A DNA stretch of 64,000 nt from NCBI GenBank assembly GCA_027920525.1, contig CP115858.1, forward strand, positions 2,046,001 through 2,110,000, in the 5' to 3' direction. Below, piece after piece: positions 1 to 9,066 of this stretch; position 1 is the first letter of the stretch; every line of letters begins with the position of its first letter. The stretch comes from Chryseobacterium daecheongense (GTDB taxonomy: Bacteria; Bacteroidota; Bacteroidia; Flavobacteriales; Weeksellaceae). Both the position numbers and the translations under genes were made by a program. The notes below the pieces were generated by a model. That model was not told where the DNA came from. It saw only the letters and a list, made by a program, of their open reading frames with translations, and did not search any database.

Positions 1-139
1 ATAGAGACAAAATTACGAAAAAGTTGATGTGAGACGATTGCGAATAAGCATATTATTAATTATGAATATTAATTTTTCTTATTCAGTAATCGCCGTATTA
101 TTGATGTTTAATGATAATCATAAAATACATGGTACTAAT

Positions 140-589
140 TTAAAGTACTTCAACAATTTTCTGATGAATATTATTCAAAGTAAAAGCATCTCCCGGTTTC
201 ATTCCCATCATCTTTTTAGCCATGGGGCTTTGCGGTGAAATGGCATAGAAACGATCTCCTTCAAAAAAGAATTCACCCAAAGAAACCGAAATGTAAAATC
301 TTGCTTTATTGGTTATCACCAAAGAACCCAATTGAACTTTTTCCGTGGCATTATTTAGAACTTTCGACATATTCCTTTTCAGGTCATTAAGTGCTCCAAG
401 CTGCTTCTGCATCTGATAAATCTCTTCCTGCATTTCTTCGCGCATGCTGTCATATTTTGGAGTCTTCTTAATGTCTCGGCTCGCATCCAAAGTGAATTCT
501 ATAAAATTCTTTAGCTTCTCAATCTTTTCGGCGATCACGTTTTTAACATAATTTCTTATGTCACTTTTCTCAAATACGATCTTCTCCAT
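140..589 (-). CDS. GreA/GreB-like transcription factor
   Basis: This 149-residue protein has the layout of the GreA/GreB cleavage factors: an N-terminal charged, helical coiled-coil half (about residues 1-75) and a C-terminal FKBP-like half containing VQLGSLVIT and the end motif SPMAKKMMGMKPGD. Gre factors enter the RNA polymerase secondary channel and rescue backtracked complexes. In GreA the coiled-coil tip reads GDLKENAEY and carries an Asp and a Glu. Here the matching segment reads RDIKKTPKY, so the Asp is kept but the Glu position is Lys. It is therefore probably a paralogue rather than the main GreA, and its cleavage activity is uncertain. It is monocistronic as far as seen. Confidence 0.75.
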   Translation of the reverse strand: MEKIVFEKSDIRNYVKNVIAEKIEKLKNFIEFTLDASRDIKKTPKYDSMREEMQEEIYQMQKQLGALNDLKRNMSKVLNNATEKVQLGSLVITNKARFYISVSLGEFFFEGDRFYAISPQSPMAKKMMGMKPGDAFTLNNIHQKIVEVL

Positions 590-663
590 AAATCTAATCT
601 TTACATAAAGATAATATTTTTTTAAATAAATATATTTATCTCCGAAAAATTAAAAATCAGGTT

Positions 664-690
664 TAAAAAGCCCTGTCTGCTCACAAGGCT
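664..690 (-). terminator. Intrinsic terminator of the SRPBCC gene
   Basis: On the minus strand the arms agccttgt and acagggct pair with one G-U pair and are followed by a run of five T. The hairpin lies just past the stop codon of the gene at 700-1230. Confidence 0.6.
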
Positions 691-699
691 TTTCTTATT

Positions 700-1230
700 T
701 TACCGCTCTGTTAATTTCTTAAGTTCCCCGAGCCCCTGATCAAAAGTCTTTCCCATCTGGCTATCCATCATAGGCTTCATAGGTTTCATCATAGTGCTGA
801 GCTCATCATCCATAGTCCAGGTTACTTTAGTTCCGTTTCCTTCCGGAGTCAGGATAAAATTTGCAACTGCTTCACCTTCGAAAGGTCTGATAAAGTGAAG
901 TTTACTGGTTATTTTTTCATTGGGGGTTACTGCAGTAACGGTTTGTACTCCTTCTCCAACATCGTTATTCCCCTTCCATTTGTAAGAATCTCCTACTTCA
1001 CCACTGGTACCGGAATAGCTGATTGCAATGTTTTTATCCGGTTTAATGAAAGGATTCCAGGTATTAAAAGCTTTTGTAGATCCAACATGTTCCCATACTT
1101 TTTCCTTCGGAGCATTGATAACTACTGATCTTTCGAAATGATACTTGTTGCCGAAAGCCACCATAGCAAATACGGCATACAAAATAGCTAAAACAATGAG
1201 TATCCCTAAGATTTTCAAAATTGTTTTCAT
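700..1230 (-). CDS. SRPBCC (polyketide cyclase/START-like) family protein
   Basis: This 176-residue protein starts with one hydrophobic helix (about residues 5-26), which is a membrane anchor or uncleaved signal. An SRPBCC domain follows, with the usual opening ERSVVINAPKEKVWEHV, a central WNPF segment and the closing GTKVTWTMDDE strand before a last helix. SRPBCC domains form a deep hydrophobic ligand pocket. The ligand cannot be told from sequence. The helix suggests that the domain is held at the membrane. Confidence 0.8.
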   Translation of the reverse strand: MKTILKILGILIVLAILYAVFAMVAFGNKYHFERSVVINAPKEKVWEHVGSTKAFNTWNPFIKPDKNIAISYSGTSGEVGDSYKWKGNNDVGEGVQTVTAVTPNEKITSKLHFIRPFEGEAVANFILTPEGNGTKVTWTMDDELSTMMKPMKPMMDSQMGKTFDQGLGELKKLTER

Positions 1231-1394
1231 AGTTTTTAGATTTTAATGTTAAGCCAAAATTACGCATTCCTGTTATAACACTGCTTTTCTTATGACAAGA
1301 TTATGCTGATCGCTACTTTTTGTCATAACCGATAATTAAGGCATTATTTTTGACGAATTCAAAAATCAAGTTTACATCAATAAAAAATAAAATA

Positions 1395-3413
1395 ATGAAT
1401 ATTTTAACAGAAAACTTCAAAACACCTTACCATACTGCTCCTTTTGATCAAATTAGAAATGAAGATTATCTTCCCGCTTTTAAAGAACTTATACAGAGAT
1501 CTGAGGAAGAAATCAACGCTATTGTTGATAATAATGAAGCTCCCACATTTGAGAATGTTATTGAAGCACTCGCCTACTCCGGTGAAAAATTAGATATTCT
1601 TTCCAATATTTTTTTCAATGTAAATTCTGCAGAAACAAACGATGAATTACAACAAATCGCAGAAGAAGTTTCACCTATTTTAAGTGAATATTCTTCAAAA
1701 ATTTCGCAAAACGAAGCACTCTTCAGCAAAATCAAAAAAGTGTATGAAGAGAAGGAGAAATATAACCTTAACGAAGAGCAGCAAATGCTTTTGGAGGAAA
1801 CCTATAAAGGTTTTGTACGAAGCGGTGCACTACTGAATGATGAGGACAAAGAGAAGTTAAAGAAGATCAACATGGATTTATCTTTGAAATCCCTGAAATT
1901 CGGCCAAAATGTACTGGCATCAACCAACGCCTATTTTAAGCATATTACCAACAAAGAAGATTTGGCAGGTATTCCTGAAGCCATCATAGAACAATATGCT
2001 GAAGAAGCAAAAGAAAGAAACCTAGAAGGCTGGGTCCTTACATTACAATATCCAAGCTATGTACCATTCATTACGTATGCTGAAAACCGTGAACTAAGAA
2101 AAGAACTGGCTTTGGCCAATGGTAAAAAATCTTTTGATGGCGGAGAATTTGACAATCAAAACCTTATCAAAGAAATTATTAATCTGAAACAGAAAAAAGC
2201 AGAATTGCTCGGATATAAAAATTATGCTGACTTTGTATTAGAAGAAAGAATGGCCAAATCTCCAGCTAAAGTTTTGGATTTTTTAAATGAATTACTGACC
2301 AAAGCAAAACCTTATGCAGGAAAAGAAATTGACGAATTAAAAGGATTGGCAAAAGAAGATGGTATTGAAGAAATGCAAGGTTATGATCATCCTTTCTACG
2401 CTGAAAAACTTCGCAAAGAAAAATTTGATCTTAATGATGAAGAGCTTAAGCCTTATTTTCCTTTAAATCAGGTTCAGGATGCGGTGTTTGGATTAGCCAA
2501 CAAGCTATTTGGATTATCTTTTGAGGAAAGAAACGATATTCCTAAATATCATGACGACGTAAAAACCTATGAAGTAAAAGAAAACGGAGAGTACAAATCA
2601 TTGCTGTATGTCGACTACTTCCCCAGAAAAGGTAAGAGAGCAGGTGCCTGGATGACCAGCTATAAAAGTCAGTATAAAAAGAATGGTGAGAACTCACGCC
2701 CACATATTTCAATCGTCTGCAATTTCAGCAAACCTACCAAAGATACTCCAAGCTTATTAACATTTCAGGAGGTAACCACGTTATTCCATGAATTTGGCCA
2801 TGCTTTACATGGTATGCTTGCCAATACCCAGTATCCAGGATTATCCGGAACTTCGGTAAAGTGGGATTTTGTGGAACTGCCGTCCCAATTCCTGGAAAAT
2901 TTCTGTTATGAGCCGGAATTTTTAAAAACCTTTGCTAAGCATTATAAAACAGGTGAAGTTCTTCCTGATGATAAGATTCAGAAAATTGAACAATCTAAAA
3001 ACTTCATGGAGGGATATCAGACGATGAGACAGTTAGGTTTTGGAATACTTGACATGATGTACCACACCAATGCAGGTGAATTAGAGAGTGAAAGCGTAAA
3101 GAACTTTGAAGATAAATACACCAAAGCAACCCAACTCTATCCCACGAATCCGGAAACAGCTATGAGTCCGAGTTTCTCTCATATCTTCCAGGGGGGATAT
3201 TCTGCCGGATATTATTCTTATAAATGGGCGGAAGTTCTGGATGCGGACGCATTCCAATATTTTAAAGAAAATGGAATCTTTAATCCGGAAATTGCTGCCA
3301 AATATAAAATCCTTCTGTCTTCAGGTGGAACAAAAGATCCCATGGAATTATATAAAAACTTCAGAGGAAGTGAACCGAAAGTAGAAAGTTTATTAAAAAG
3401 AGCATTTGGATAA
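1395..3413 (+). CDS. M3 family zinc metallopeptidase (dipeptidyl carboxypeptidase/oligopeptidase A type)
   Basis: This 672-residue protein spans the full M3 family length. The zinc site HEFGHALH lies near residue 465, and the downstream segment with WDFVELPSQFLENF supplies the third ligand region. The C-terminal FSHIFQGGYSAGYYSYKWAEVL is the substrate-binding block typical of Dcp and OpdA. M3 enzymes degrade short peptides in the cytoplasm or periplasm. No signal peptide is seen, which favours the cytoplasm. The ATG at 1395 is chosen because MNILTENFKTPYHTAPF is the usual family N-terminus. An in-frame TTG at 1350 would add 15 unlikely residues. Confidence 0.9.
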   Translation: MNILTENFKTPYHTAPFDQIRNEDYLPAFKELIQRSEEEINAIVDNNEAPTFENVIEALAYSGEKLDILSNIFFNVNSAETNDELQQIAEEVSPILSEYSSKISQNEALFSKIKKVYEEKEKYNLNEEQQMLLEETYKGFVRSGALLNDEDKEKLKKINMDLSLKSLKFGQNVLASTNAYFKHITNKEDLAGIPEAIIEQYAEEAKERNLEGWVLTLQYPSYVPFITYAENRELRKELALANGKKSFDGGEFDNQNLIKEIINLKQKKAELLGYKNYADFVLEERMAKSPAKVLDFLNELLTKAKPYAGKEIDELKGLAKEDGIEEMQGYDHPFYAEKLRKEKFDLNDEELKPYFPLNQVQDAVFGLANKLFGLSFEERNDIPKYHDDVKTYEVKENGEYKSLLYVDYFPRKGKRAGAWMTSYKSQYKKNGENSRPHISIVCNFSKPTKDTPSLLTFQEVTTLFHEFGHALHGMLANTQYPGLSGTSVKWDFVELPSQFLENFCYEPEFLKTFAKHYKTGEVLPDDKIQKIEQSKNFMEGYQTMRQLGFGILDMMYHTNAGELESESVKNFEDKYTKATQLYPTNPETAMSPSFSHIFQGGYSAGYYSYKWAEVLDADAFQYFKENGIFNPEIAAKYKILLSSGGTKDPMELYKNFRGSEPKVESLLKRAFG

Positions 3414-3482
3414 TTACCATTTCTAATTATGAGGCATTAAGACCGCTAATCTATACAACAGATTCACAAGTACATTTTTATT

Positions 3483-4214
3483 ATGAAAGAAAACAAATAC
3501 GATGATCCTTCTTTTTTCAGACAATATGAAAAAATGCTTCGCTCTCAACTTGGATTGGAGGGAGCCGGAGAATGGTATGTTTTAAAGGATATGCTACCCG
3601 ATTTTACAGAAAAGAATGTACTTGATCTCGGTTGTGGTTTTGGCTGGCACTGCCGATATGCTATAGAGCAAGGGGCAAAATCAGTAATTGGAATTGATCT
3701 CTCTGAAAAAATGCTTGAAAAAGCCAGAGAGATCAATAACCTAAAAGGTATTGAGTACTTTCGGAGTGCTCTTGAAGAGGTAACTTATCCAAATCAAACC
3801 TTTGATGTAATTTTAAGTTCTCTTACCTTACATTATGTAGAATCATTTGATACCATTGCTCAAAATATCTACAAATGGTTAAAACCCGGAGGTCAGTTTG
3901 TATTTTCTGTAGAACATCCTGTTTTTACTGCCGAAGGCACTCAGGACTGGAGTTATGATACCCATGGAGAAAAGCAACATTGGCCGGTGGATAACTATTT
4001 TATCGAAGGAAGGAGAAACACTACATTTCTTGGTGAAAATGTTGTTAAATACCACAGAACATTAACGACATACCTTAGCTGTTTATTAAACCAAGGATTC
4101 AAATTAAAGGAAGTTGTAGAAGCCCAACCAAGTGAGGAAATGCTCAAACAATTTTCAGAAATGAAAGATGAATTGCGAAGGCCGATGATACTCATAATGA
4201 GCTATGAAAAGTGA
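3483..4214 (+). CDS. Class I SAM-dependent methyltransferase
   Basis: The protein has 243 residues. Motif I is VLDLGCGFGWHCRYA (about residues 44-58), followed by the acidic strand VIGIDLSEKML, a FDVILSSLTLHYV strand and the post-motif WLKPGGQFVFSVEHP. This is the methyltransferase type 11 fold, which binds S-adenosylmethionine. The C-terminal half carries an extra region (DWSYDTHGEKQHWPVDNYF) that probably forms the acceptor site. The substrate is unknown. It stands alone after the M3 peptidase with a 69-nt gap. Confidence 0.9.
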   Translation: MKENKYDDPSFFRQYEKMLRSQLGLEGAGEWYVLKDMLPDFTEKNVLDLGCGFGWHCRYAIEQGAKSVIGIDLSEKMLEKAREINNLKGIEYFRSALEEVTYPNQTFDVILSSLTLHYVESFDTIAQNIYKWLKPGGQFVFSVEHPVFTAEGTQDWSYDTHGEKQHWPVDNYFIEGRRNTTFLGENVVKYHRTLTTYLSCLLNQGFKLKEVVEAQPSEEMLKQFSEMKDELRRPMILIMSYEK

Positions 4215-4296
4215 AATTAATTTTTAATGAAATTTTAATCTTAAGTCATTCTAAAAAAAATTATTTTTACTGCCTAAAATAAAAACACAAACAGTA

Positions 4297-5727
4297 ATGA
4301 TCAAAAAAATTAGCTTAATAGTTATCTATTTTGCGCAATACCTTCTTATTCATGCACAGGTAGGCATAGGAACAGTTTCACCAAAAGGCATTTTACACCT
4401 ACAAAACACAGACAAAGAATTGGGAATCGTTATTCCAAGAGTTTCCACTGCGGAATCTGTAACAGGAGTTACTGTAAGCCAGCCTTTAGAAGGCACTCTT
4501 GTTTATGACAACAGTAAGAATTGTTTAAGGGTCAGAAATTCAGCAACAAGCTGGTCGGATTGTCTTGCAGACGAAAATGATGTAACTCCGGAAATAAGAT
4601 TAGGCCGTAAAGGAAGAAAAATTGGTGTCGTTAGGGATAATGCGATGGTGTATATTAATCCTATTGATAATGATGCAGTCTATGGTCTAGGAGCAAATAC
4701 CGGTGGACAAATTCCTAGCTCAAATTCCTCCAATTATTCAATACCCGTTATTAAAAACAACTCTTTCAAAGATGTTTCTATGGGACAAACTTATGGACTA
4801 GCAGTTGCTAAAGATGGAACTTTATGGGGTTGGGGAACGAATACTTATGGAAGAATCGGTGATGGAAACACCGGAAATGTTTTTGCCCCAAAAGTTATTC
4901 CGTTACCTGGTGGAGTTCTTGCAGAGCGTGTTACAGCCGGATATTTTAATGCCCTCGTTTTGGGGGTGGATAAAAAGTTATACGTTTCAGGATACTATGC
5001 TTATTCTGTAACAGGAGGTGGAGAAACAGCTGATGTGAGACCTTTTAAGAAAATAGCCTTTTTTGATGACAAGGAAGTCGTTGATATGGAGGTTGGAATG
5101 CAGCAGGCAGTAGCCGTTACCAGTGATGGAAATATTTACGTATGGGGACTAAACGGTGGATATGTAAAACGTATCGGGCTTCCTGATGGAAATGTTTATC
5201 TTCCAACTCTACTCGACACATCTTCTATATTCAATTCTGGAGAAAAAGTCTCTCAAATTACCATGGATAATACAACCAACGGTGGTGGATTTATTACCAA
5301 TCAGGGAAGATATTTTACTTTTGGATACGTGTACGATTATGGAATACAAGGTGTAACCAATACTACACCCATCGAAGTTACTTCAGAACTACTCGCTGCT
5401 GATGAAAAATTTGTTGGATTTGATTTAGATTACTACGGTGTTGCCTTAATTACCAATAAAAACAGACTTTTTGTGGCAGGGCGAAACACCAATGGAAGAC
5501 TTTCCACAGGTGGCACCACACATCTTAAAACTTTAACATTAGCTGATACAAGTAATATTGACGGTCAGATGATTGATGTTGCCTTTGGAGTTAGCAATAT
5601 GTATATTCATGTAAAAGATAAAAATGGGAATTTCAAACTGTATGGAGCAGGAAGCGGCTCTAATAACCAATTAGGCAAAGCCGGAAATTCTGGTAACAAT
5701 CCATTACTCATAGATGTTTTACAATAA
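4297..5727 (+). CDS. Secreted RCC1-like repeat protein
   Basis: This 476-residue protein has a signal peptide ending at HAQ (about residues 1-20). It is followed by a module of about 80 residues that opens VGIGTVSPKGILHLQN and contains a Cys pair in CLRVRNSATSWSDC. After residue 95 the chain holds RCC1-type blades, seen as repeated GxxxxGQxP, LWGWGTNTYGRIGDG, IYVWGLNGG and LYGAGSGSNNQLG segments, probably one seven-bladed propeller. RCC1 propellers bind proteins or DNA. In secreted bacterial forms the partner is unknown. No type IX secretion C-terminal signal is visible. Two short relatives of the N-terminal module follow immediately. Confidence 0.8.
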   Translation: MIKKISLIVIYFAQYLLIHAQVGIGTVSPKGILHLQNTDKELGIVIPRVSTAESVTGVTVSQPLEGTLVYDNSKNCLRVRNSATSWSDCLADENDVTPEIRLGRKGRKIGVVRDNAMVYINPIDNDAVYGLGANTGGQIPSSNSSNYSIPVIKNNSFKDVSMGQTYGLAVAKDGTLWGWGTNTYGRIGDGNTGNVFAPKVIPLPGGVLAERVTAGYFNALVLGVDKKLYVSGYYAYSVTGGGETADVRPFKKIAFFDDKEVVDMEVGMQQAVAVTSDGNIYVWGLNGGYVKRIGLPDGNVYLPTLLDTSSIFNSGEKVSQITMDNTTNGGGFITNQGRYFTFGYVYDYGIQGVTNTTPIEVTSELLAADEKFVGFDLDYYGVALITNKNRLFVAGRNTNGRLSTGGTTHLKTLTLADTSNIDGQMIDVAFGVSNMYIHVKDKNGNFKLYGAGSGSNNQLGKAGNSGNNPLLIDVLQ

Positions 5728-5747
5728 CACTCATAAAAAATAAACTT

Positions 5748-6107
5748 ATGATAAAACAATTGATAATACTATTAATATTTTTCAGCCTGTGTCCATTATT
5801 TTACGCTCAGGTAGGAATAGAAACAGAAACACCAGAAGGTATCCTTCATATAAAGAACAAAGACAATAAGAATTTAGGACTTGTACTGCCTACAGTACAG
5901 AATGTAGATTCTGTAACTACACCCGATAATATGACTCCTGTGGAAGCAACCTTAGTATATGATATGAGTAAACATTGTTTACGAATTAAAAACTCAGAGA
6001 CAAACTGGTCAGATTGCCTGCTGGACAAAACGCAACTTAGCCAAATGTCTGCTGGTAAAAGTTTTAACAATCCTAAAAATAATATTGAAACAAATACAAA
6101 TAAATAA
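5748..6107 (+). CDS. Secreted single-module protein, paralogue of the RCC1 protein N-terminus
   Basis: This 119-residue protein has a signal peptide ending at YAQ. It then repeats the N-terminal module of the preceding gene almost motif for motif: VGIETETPEGILHIKN, LGLVLPTV, LVYDMSKHCLRIKNSETNW and SDC. It then stops where that gene continues into RCC1 blades, ending in an Asn-rich tail. The stop codon shares one base with the ATG of the next gene (TAATG), so the two are translationally coupled. Function is unknown. It is either an independent small secreted protein or the remnant of a larger one. Confidence 0.7.
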   Translation: MIKQLIILLIFFSLCPLFYAQVGIETETPEGILHIKNKDNKNLGLVLPTVQNVDSVTTPDNMTPVEATLVYDMSKHCLRIKNSETNWSDCLLDKTQLSQMSAGKSFNNPKNNIETNTNK

Positions 6108-6415
6108 TGGCTAATAAAGTTATATTATCAGTATTTCTATTTTGTTGTGCATTAGGAAAGGCACAAGTGGCTATCGGAACGAATAAACCAGAAGGTATAC
6201 TCCACCTCCAAAATAGGGATAAAGAAATGGGTCTTGTTATTCCACGTGTAACCTCTGCTGAATCAACAACAGGATTAACAAGTCTGATTCCTGTTAAAGC
6301 TACGCTAGTGTATGATAATGATAAAAAGTGCCTACGGATTAAAACCTCTGAAAACACTTGGTCTAGTTGCTTAATAGACGCTAGCAAACTAAAAAAAATT
6401 TCAGCTAAAAACTGA
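6107..6415 (+). CDS. Secreted single-module protein, second paralogue
   Basis: This 102-residue protein has a signal peptide ending at KAQ and then the same module: VAIGTNKPEGILHLQN, MGLVIPRVTSAEST, LVYDNDKKCLRIKTSENTW and SSC. It ends 15 residues after the second Cys. The start overlaps the previous stop codon by one base. A strong terminator 32 nt after its stop closes the three-gene unit. Function is unknown. Confidence 0.7.
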   Translation: MANKVILSVFLFCCALGKAQVAIGTNKPEGILHLQNRDKEMGLVIPRVTSAESTTGLTSLIPVKATLVYDNDKKCLRIKTSENTWSSCLIDASKLKKISAKN

Positions 6416-6446
6416 TCTAAGAATTAATAAAAAATGAAATCATATC

Positions 6447-6474
6447 AGGCTACCAAATGGGTAGCCTATTTTTA
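6447..6474 (+). terminator. Intrinsic terminator of the RCC1-module operon
   Basis: Arms aggctacc (6447-6454) and ggtagcct (6460-6467) pair perfectly around a 5-nt loop and are followed by atttttat. Confidence 0.85.
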
Positions 6475-6569
6475 TCTCTATATACACCGTCTATTCCATT
6501 CATTTTATTCTAATAGCAATCCAAGTTACCAATACCTATAATTAATACAAAAGAAATAACTATATTGTA

Positions 6570-6601
6570 TTGCATAGTAATGAAATTAAATTATATCTTT
6601 G
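6570..6601 (+). promoter_or_regulatory. Bacteroidota promoter of the serine hydrolase gene
   Basis: TTG at 6570-6572 and TATCTTTG at 6594-6601 are separated by 21 nt. This fits the Bacteroidota -33/-7 consensus TTG and TAnnTTTG. The ATG follows 19 nt after the -7 box. Confidence 0.7.
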
Positions 6602-6620
6602 CATAACACAATAGATTATT

Positions 6621-7703
6621 ATGAACTCAAATAAAACTTTTAACCGATTCATTTTGTTATTCTTCTTTTCTTCAAGTCTTATTTTTGCACAAACTCTGAA
6701 AAAAAGGATCGATGATGTAATTCTTAAAGAATTCAGTGATGCAAAAGGTCCTGGTGGTGTATTTCAGGTTACACAAAAAGGTAAAGTCTTATATCAAAAG
6801 GCTTTTGGAAAGGCGAATCTGGAACTTGGTGCTAATCTTCATGCAGATTATGTATTTGAGATCGGATCCATGACCAAGCAATTTACTGCTATAGCCACTT
6901 TAATGCTCGAACAACAAGGAAAATTAAGCGTTAATGACCCTATTTCTAAGTACATCAAAGACTATCCGAATGGTGATAAAATTACTATTCATCATTTACT
7001 GACCCATACTTCAGGAATCAAGGATTTTACGAAAATGAAATCTATCACAACGATTGCCCAAAAGGAAATGAAGCCAGAAATGATGGTTGATTTTTTCAAA
7101 AATGAGCCGGTAGATTTTGCTCCCGGAGAAAAGTTTGATTATAACAACTCAGGATATGTTGTATTGGGTCATCTGATTGAATTAATTTCAGGAGATTCCT
7201 ATGAAAATTTCATCCAGAAAAATATTTTTGATAAAGCCGGCATGAACCATTCTTATTATGCATCGGACAGAAAAATAGTTCTCAAGAGAGCATCTGGATA
7301 TCATAAGAAAGAATCCGGTTACGTAAACAAGACCCTTATCAGTTTCAGTGTTCCTTTTTCCTCAGGCTCACTGATGTCCACGCTTGAAGATATGCTGAAA
7401 TGGCAAAATGCATTAAATAAAAATATTTTACTAAATTCACAGGAGACCGAAAAAGCATTTCAAAAATACAGGCTTAATAATGGTGAAGAATTTACCTATG
7501 GTTATGGCTGGCACCTTAAAGACATTAATGGAGTTGCTTCCAGAGAACATGGAGGCAGTATTTTTGGATTTAAATCAATGGGGGTATATATTCCGTCAGA
7601 AGACCTGTATGTAGTAGGATTCAGTAATTGTGATTGCCATTCACCTACTGAAACGGTAAGGAATATGACCAGACTTGCACTTGAAAATATCAACAGAAAT
7701 TAA
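6621..7703 (+). CDS. Serine hydrolase of the beta-lactamase class C / PBP4* family
   Basis: This 360-residue protein has a signal peptide ending at IFAQ. It shows the three family motifs: SMTK (the nucleophile Ser in GSMTKQFTA, near residue 86), YNNSGY (the Tyr-x-Asn motif, near residue 174), and HGGS (the KTG-equivalent, near residue 313). It also has the conserved ITIHHLLTHTSG segment. Members are D-alanyl peptidases, esterases or aminopeptidases. The true substrate cannot be read from the sequence and beta-lactamase activity should not be assumed. It is expected in the periplasm. Confidence 0.88.
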   Translation: MNSNKTFNRFILLFFFSSSLIFAQTLKKRIDDVILKEFSDAKGPGGVFQVTQKGKVLYQKAFGKANLELGANLHADYVFEIGSMTKQFTAIATLMLEQQGKLSVNDPISKYIKDYPNGDKITIHHLLTHTSGIKDFTKMKSITTIAQKEMKPEMMVDFFKNEPVDFAPGEKFDYNNSGYVVLGHLIELISGDSYENFIQKNIFDKAGMNHSYYASDRKIVLKRASGYHKKESGYVNKTLISFSVPFSSGSLMSTLEDMLKWQNALNKNILLNSQETEKAFQKYRLNNGEEFTYGYGWHLKDINGVASREHGGSIFGFKSMGVYIPSEDLYVVGFSNCDCHSPTETVRNMTRLALENINRN

Positions 7704-7740
7704 TTAAAAGAAAAGTATCACTATTTAAAATCTTACGATC

Positions 7741-7941
7741 ATGTTACTAGCAATTTTATTACCCTTTTTATCTTTTATCGTTCGTGGAAAAGTCCTAACC
7801 GGAATATTATGCCTGATTTTACAGATCACTGTAATCGGCTGGGTCCCTGCTGCAATTTGGGCAGCTCTCTCCCTGAATAATGAAAGAGCAGATAAGCGAA
7901 ACCGTGACCTCATCAAAGCAGTAAAAGAAAGCCAGAGATAA
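7741..7941 (+). CDS. YqaE/Pmp3-type small membrane protein
   Basis: This 66-residue protein has two transmembrane helices (about residues 2-14 and 18-43) with the Pmp3/YqaE pattern ILLPFLSF, GILCLILQITVIGWVPAAIWA, followed by a charged tail. Related proteins are small proteolipids linked to membrane potential and stress. It lies 37 nt after the serine hydrolase. Confidence 0.7.
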   Translation: MLLAILLPFLSFIVRGKVLTGILCLILQITVIGWVPAAIWAALSLNNERADKRNRDLIKAVKESQR

Positions 7942-8034
7942 TTATTCTAAGCTTATGATGTTTGGAAAGAAGATCAATTACTGAAATGAAGGCAACTAAA
8001 TTGCTATTGATTATTCATAAAAACACACTTTACT

Positions 8035-8187
8035 ATGCTGAGTTTTTATTGTATTTATGATGATCAGCCCACTCCTGTCTACCCTGAAAAGATTGATCTG
8101 GAACTAGCCGTAGATCTTTTTACACCTCTTCAAAATAAAGGAAGATTAAGCAGAAAACCAAACACAGAAAAAGTCAATGCAGACTAG
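8035..8187 (+). CDS. Possible small protein, unknown
   Basis: An ATG-to-TAG frame encodes 50 residues beginning MLSFYCIYDDQPTPVYPE and containing IDLELAVDLFTPL. Its stop overlaps the 3' end of the convergent AraC gene by 4 nt. No family is recognised. The composition is protein-like rather than AT-noise, but a remnant of a longer gene is equally possible. Confidence 0.35.
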   Translation: MLSFYCIYDDQPTPVYPEKIDLELAVDLFTPLQNKGRLSRKPNTEKVNAD

Positions 8188-8996
8188 AAAATAATATCTT
8201 TTTTGGCTTTCGGTGCTTCCTTCATAATGGAAGCATAAGAAGAGGTAAAAGCAGAAAGACTTTTATATCCTATTTTAAAAGCTATTTCACTTAAGGTATA
8301 TTGCCGGGTATCGATAAGCTCCACACTCTTTAAAATCCTGATCAATTGTCCGTACTTCTGAAGAGTAATTCCTGTCTGCTCTTTAAATATCCTCTGTAAA
8401 CTTCGGACAGACATTTTTGCAAGGTCTGCCATATCGCTCACATTAAAACTTTCCTGATAATGGCTGTTAATATAATCACAAACAGGAATTAAGCGATGAT
8501 CTTCAGGAACAGGAATTTCCAGAAAACGACTTTCATTACAAAAGTTAGGCAAACTATTTAACAATGCTTTTAGAAAAACGGTTTGCTCCTGATCTTCAGT
8601 ATCCAGTTGATTCCATTTTGAAGCATATAAAAGCATCTCTTTCAAAACAGGAGGTGCCGCAAAAACATGCACTTCTTTAAAAAAATCATATGGTAAAAGC
8701 TTTTTAAATAAAATGACCATCAGATTTACTGATCTTGCATCAGAAGTAGTGCGGTGCTTAACTCCGGAAGGGATCCAGATCACATGATTTTTGGGAACAA
8801 GATATATTTTCTGCTGAATATGCAGATACTGATACCCTTCTTCCACATAAGTGAGTTGGGCCCTTTCATGAATATGCTCATATTCATCATGCTTCCAGTT
8901 TTCCTCATACCACACATAGGCATCCTTCGAGATGGTATCATTGTAGAAACCCTGATTCGTTTCAATCAATCCGCATTTAAGTTTGGCGTTTTGCAT
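8184..8996 (-). CDS. AraC family transcriptional regulator with cupin sensor domain
   Basis: The protein has 270 residues. The N-terminal half holds a cupin-like fold (HIHERAQLTYVEEGYQYLHIQ, then VPKNHVIWIPSGVKHRT). The C-terminal hundred residues hold the double helix-turn-helix of AraC/XylS proteins (NVSDMADLAKMSVRSLQRIF, then YTLSEIAFKIGYKSLSAFTS). It is divergent from the flavodoxin-RidA/DapB-like pair with a 70-nt shared region, so it probably regulates that pair. The effector is unknown. Confidence 0.88.
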   Translation of the reverse strand: MQNAKLKCGLIETNQGFYNDTISKDAYVWYEENWKHDEYEHIHERAQLTYVEEGYQYLHIQQKIYLVPKNHVIWIPSGVKHRTTSDARSVNLMVILFKKLLPYDFFKEVHVFAAPPVLKEMLLYASKWNQLDTEDQEQTVFLKALLNSLPNFCNESRFLEIPVPEDHRLIPVCDYINSHYQESFNVSDMADLAKMSVRSLQRIFKEQTGITLQKYGQLIRILKSVELIDTRQYTLSEIAFKIGYKSLSAFTSSYASIMKEAPKAKKDIIF

Positions 8997-9007
8997 ATTC
9001 TTTTTGG

Positions 9008-9015
9008 CAAAGTTA
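9008..9015 (-). promoter_or_regulatory. -7 box of the araC-type gene
   Basis: On the minus strand TAACTTTG matches TAnnTTTG and lies 11 nt upstream of the ATG at 8996. It sits within the divergent region shared with the flavodoxin-RidA gene. Confidence 0.55.
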
Positions 9016-9066
9016 ATAAAAACGACATTATTAATTTTGTATCTGAATGTTAGACCTTAAAAAAAT

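Noticed and set aside
29-238. Plus-strand ORF of 69 residues at the left edge
   Set aside because: It overlaps the GreA-like gene on the other strand, has AT-rich composition, and shows no family features.
1064-1267. Minus-strand ORF of 67 residues over the SRPBCC start
   Set aside because: It is a shifted frame within the SRPBCC gene.
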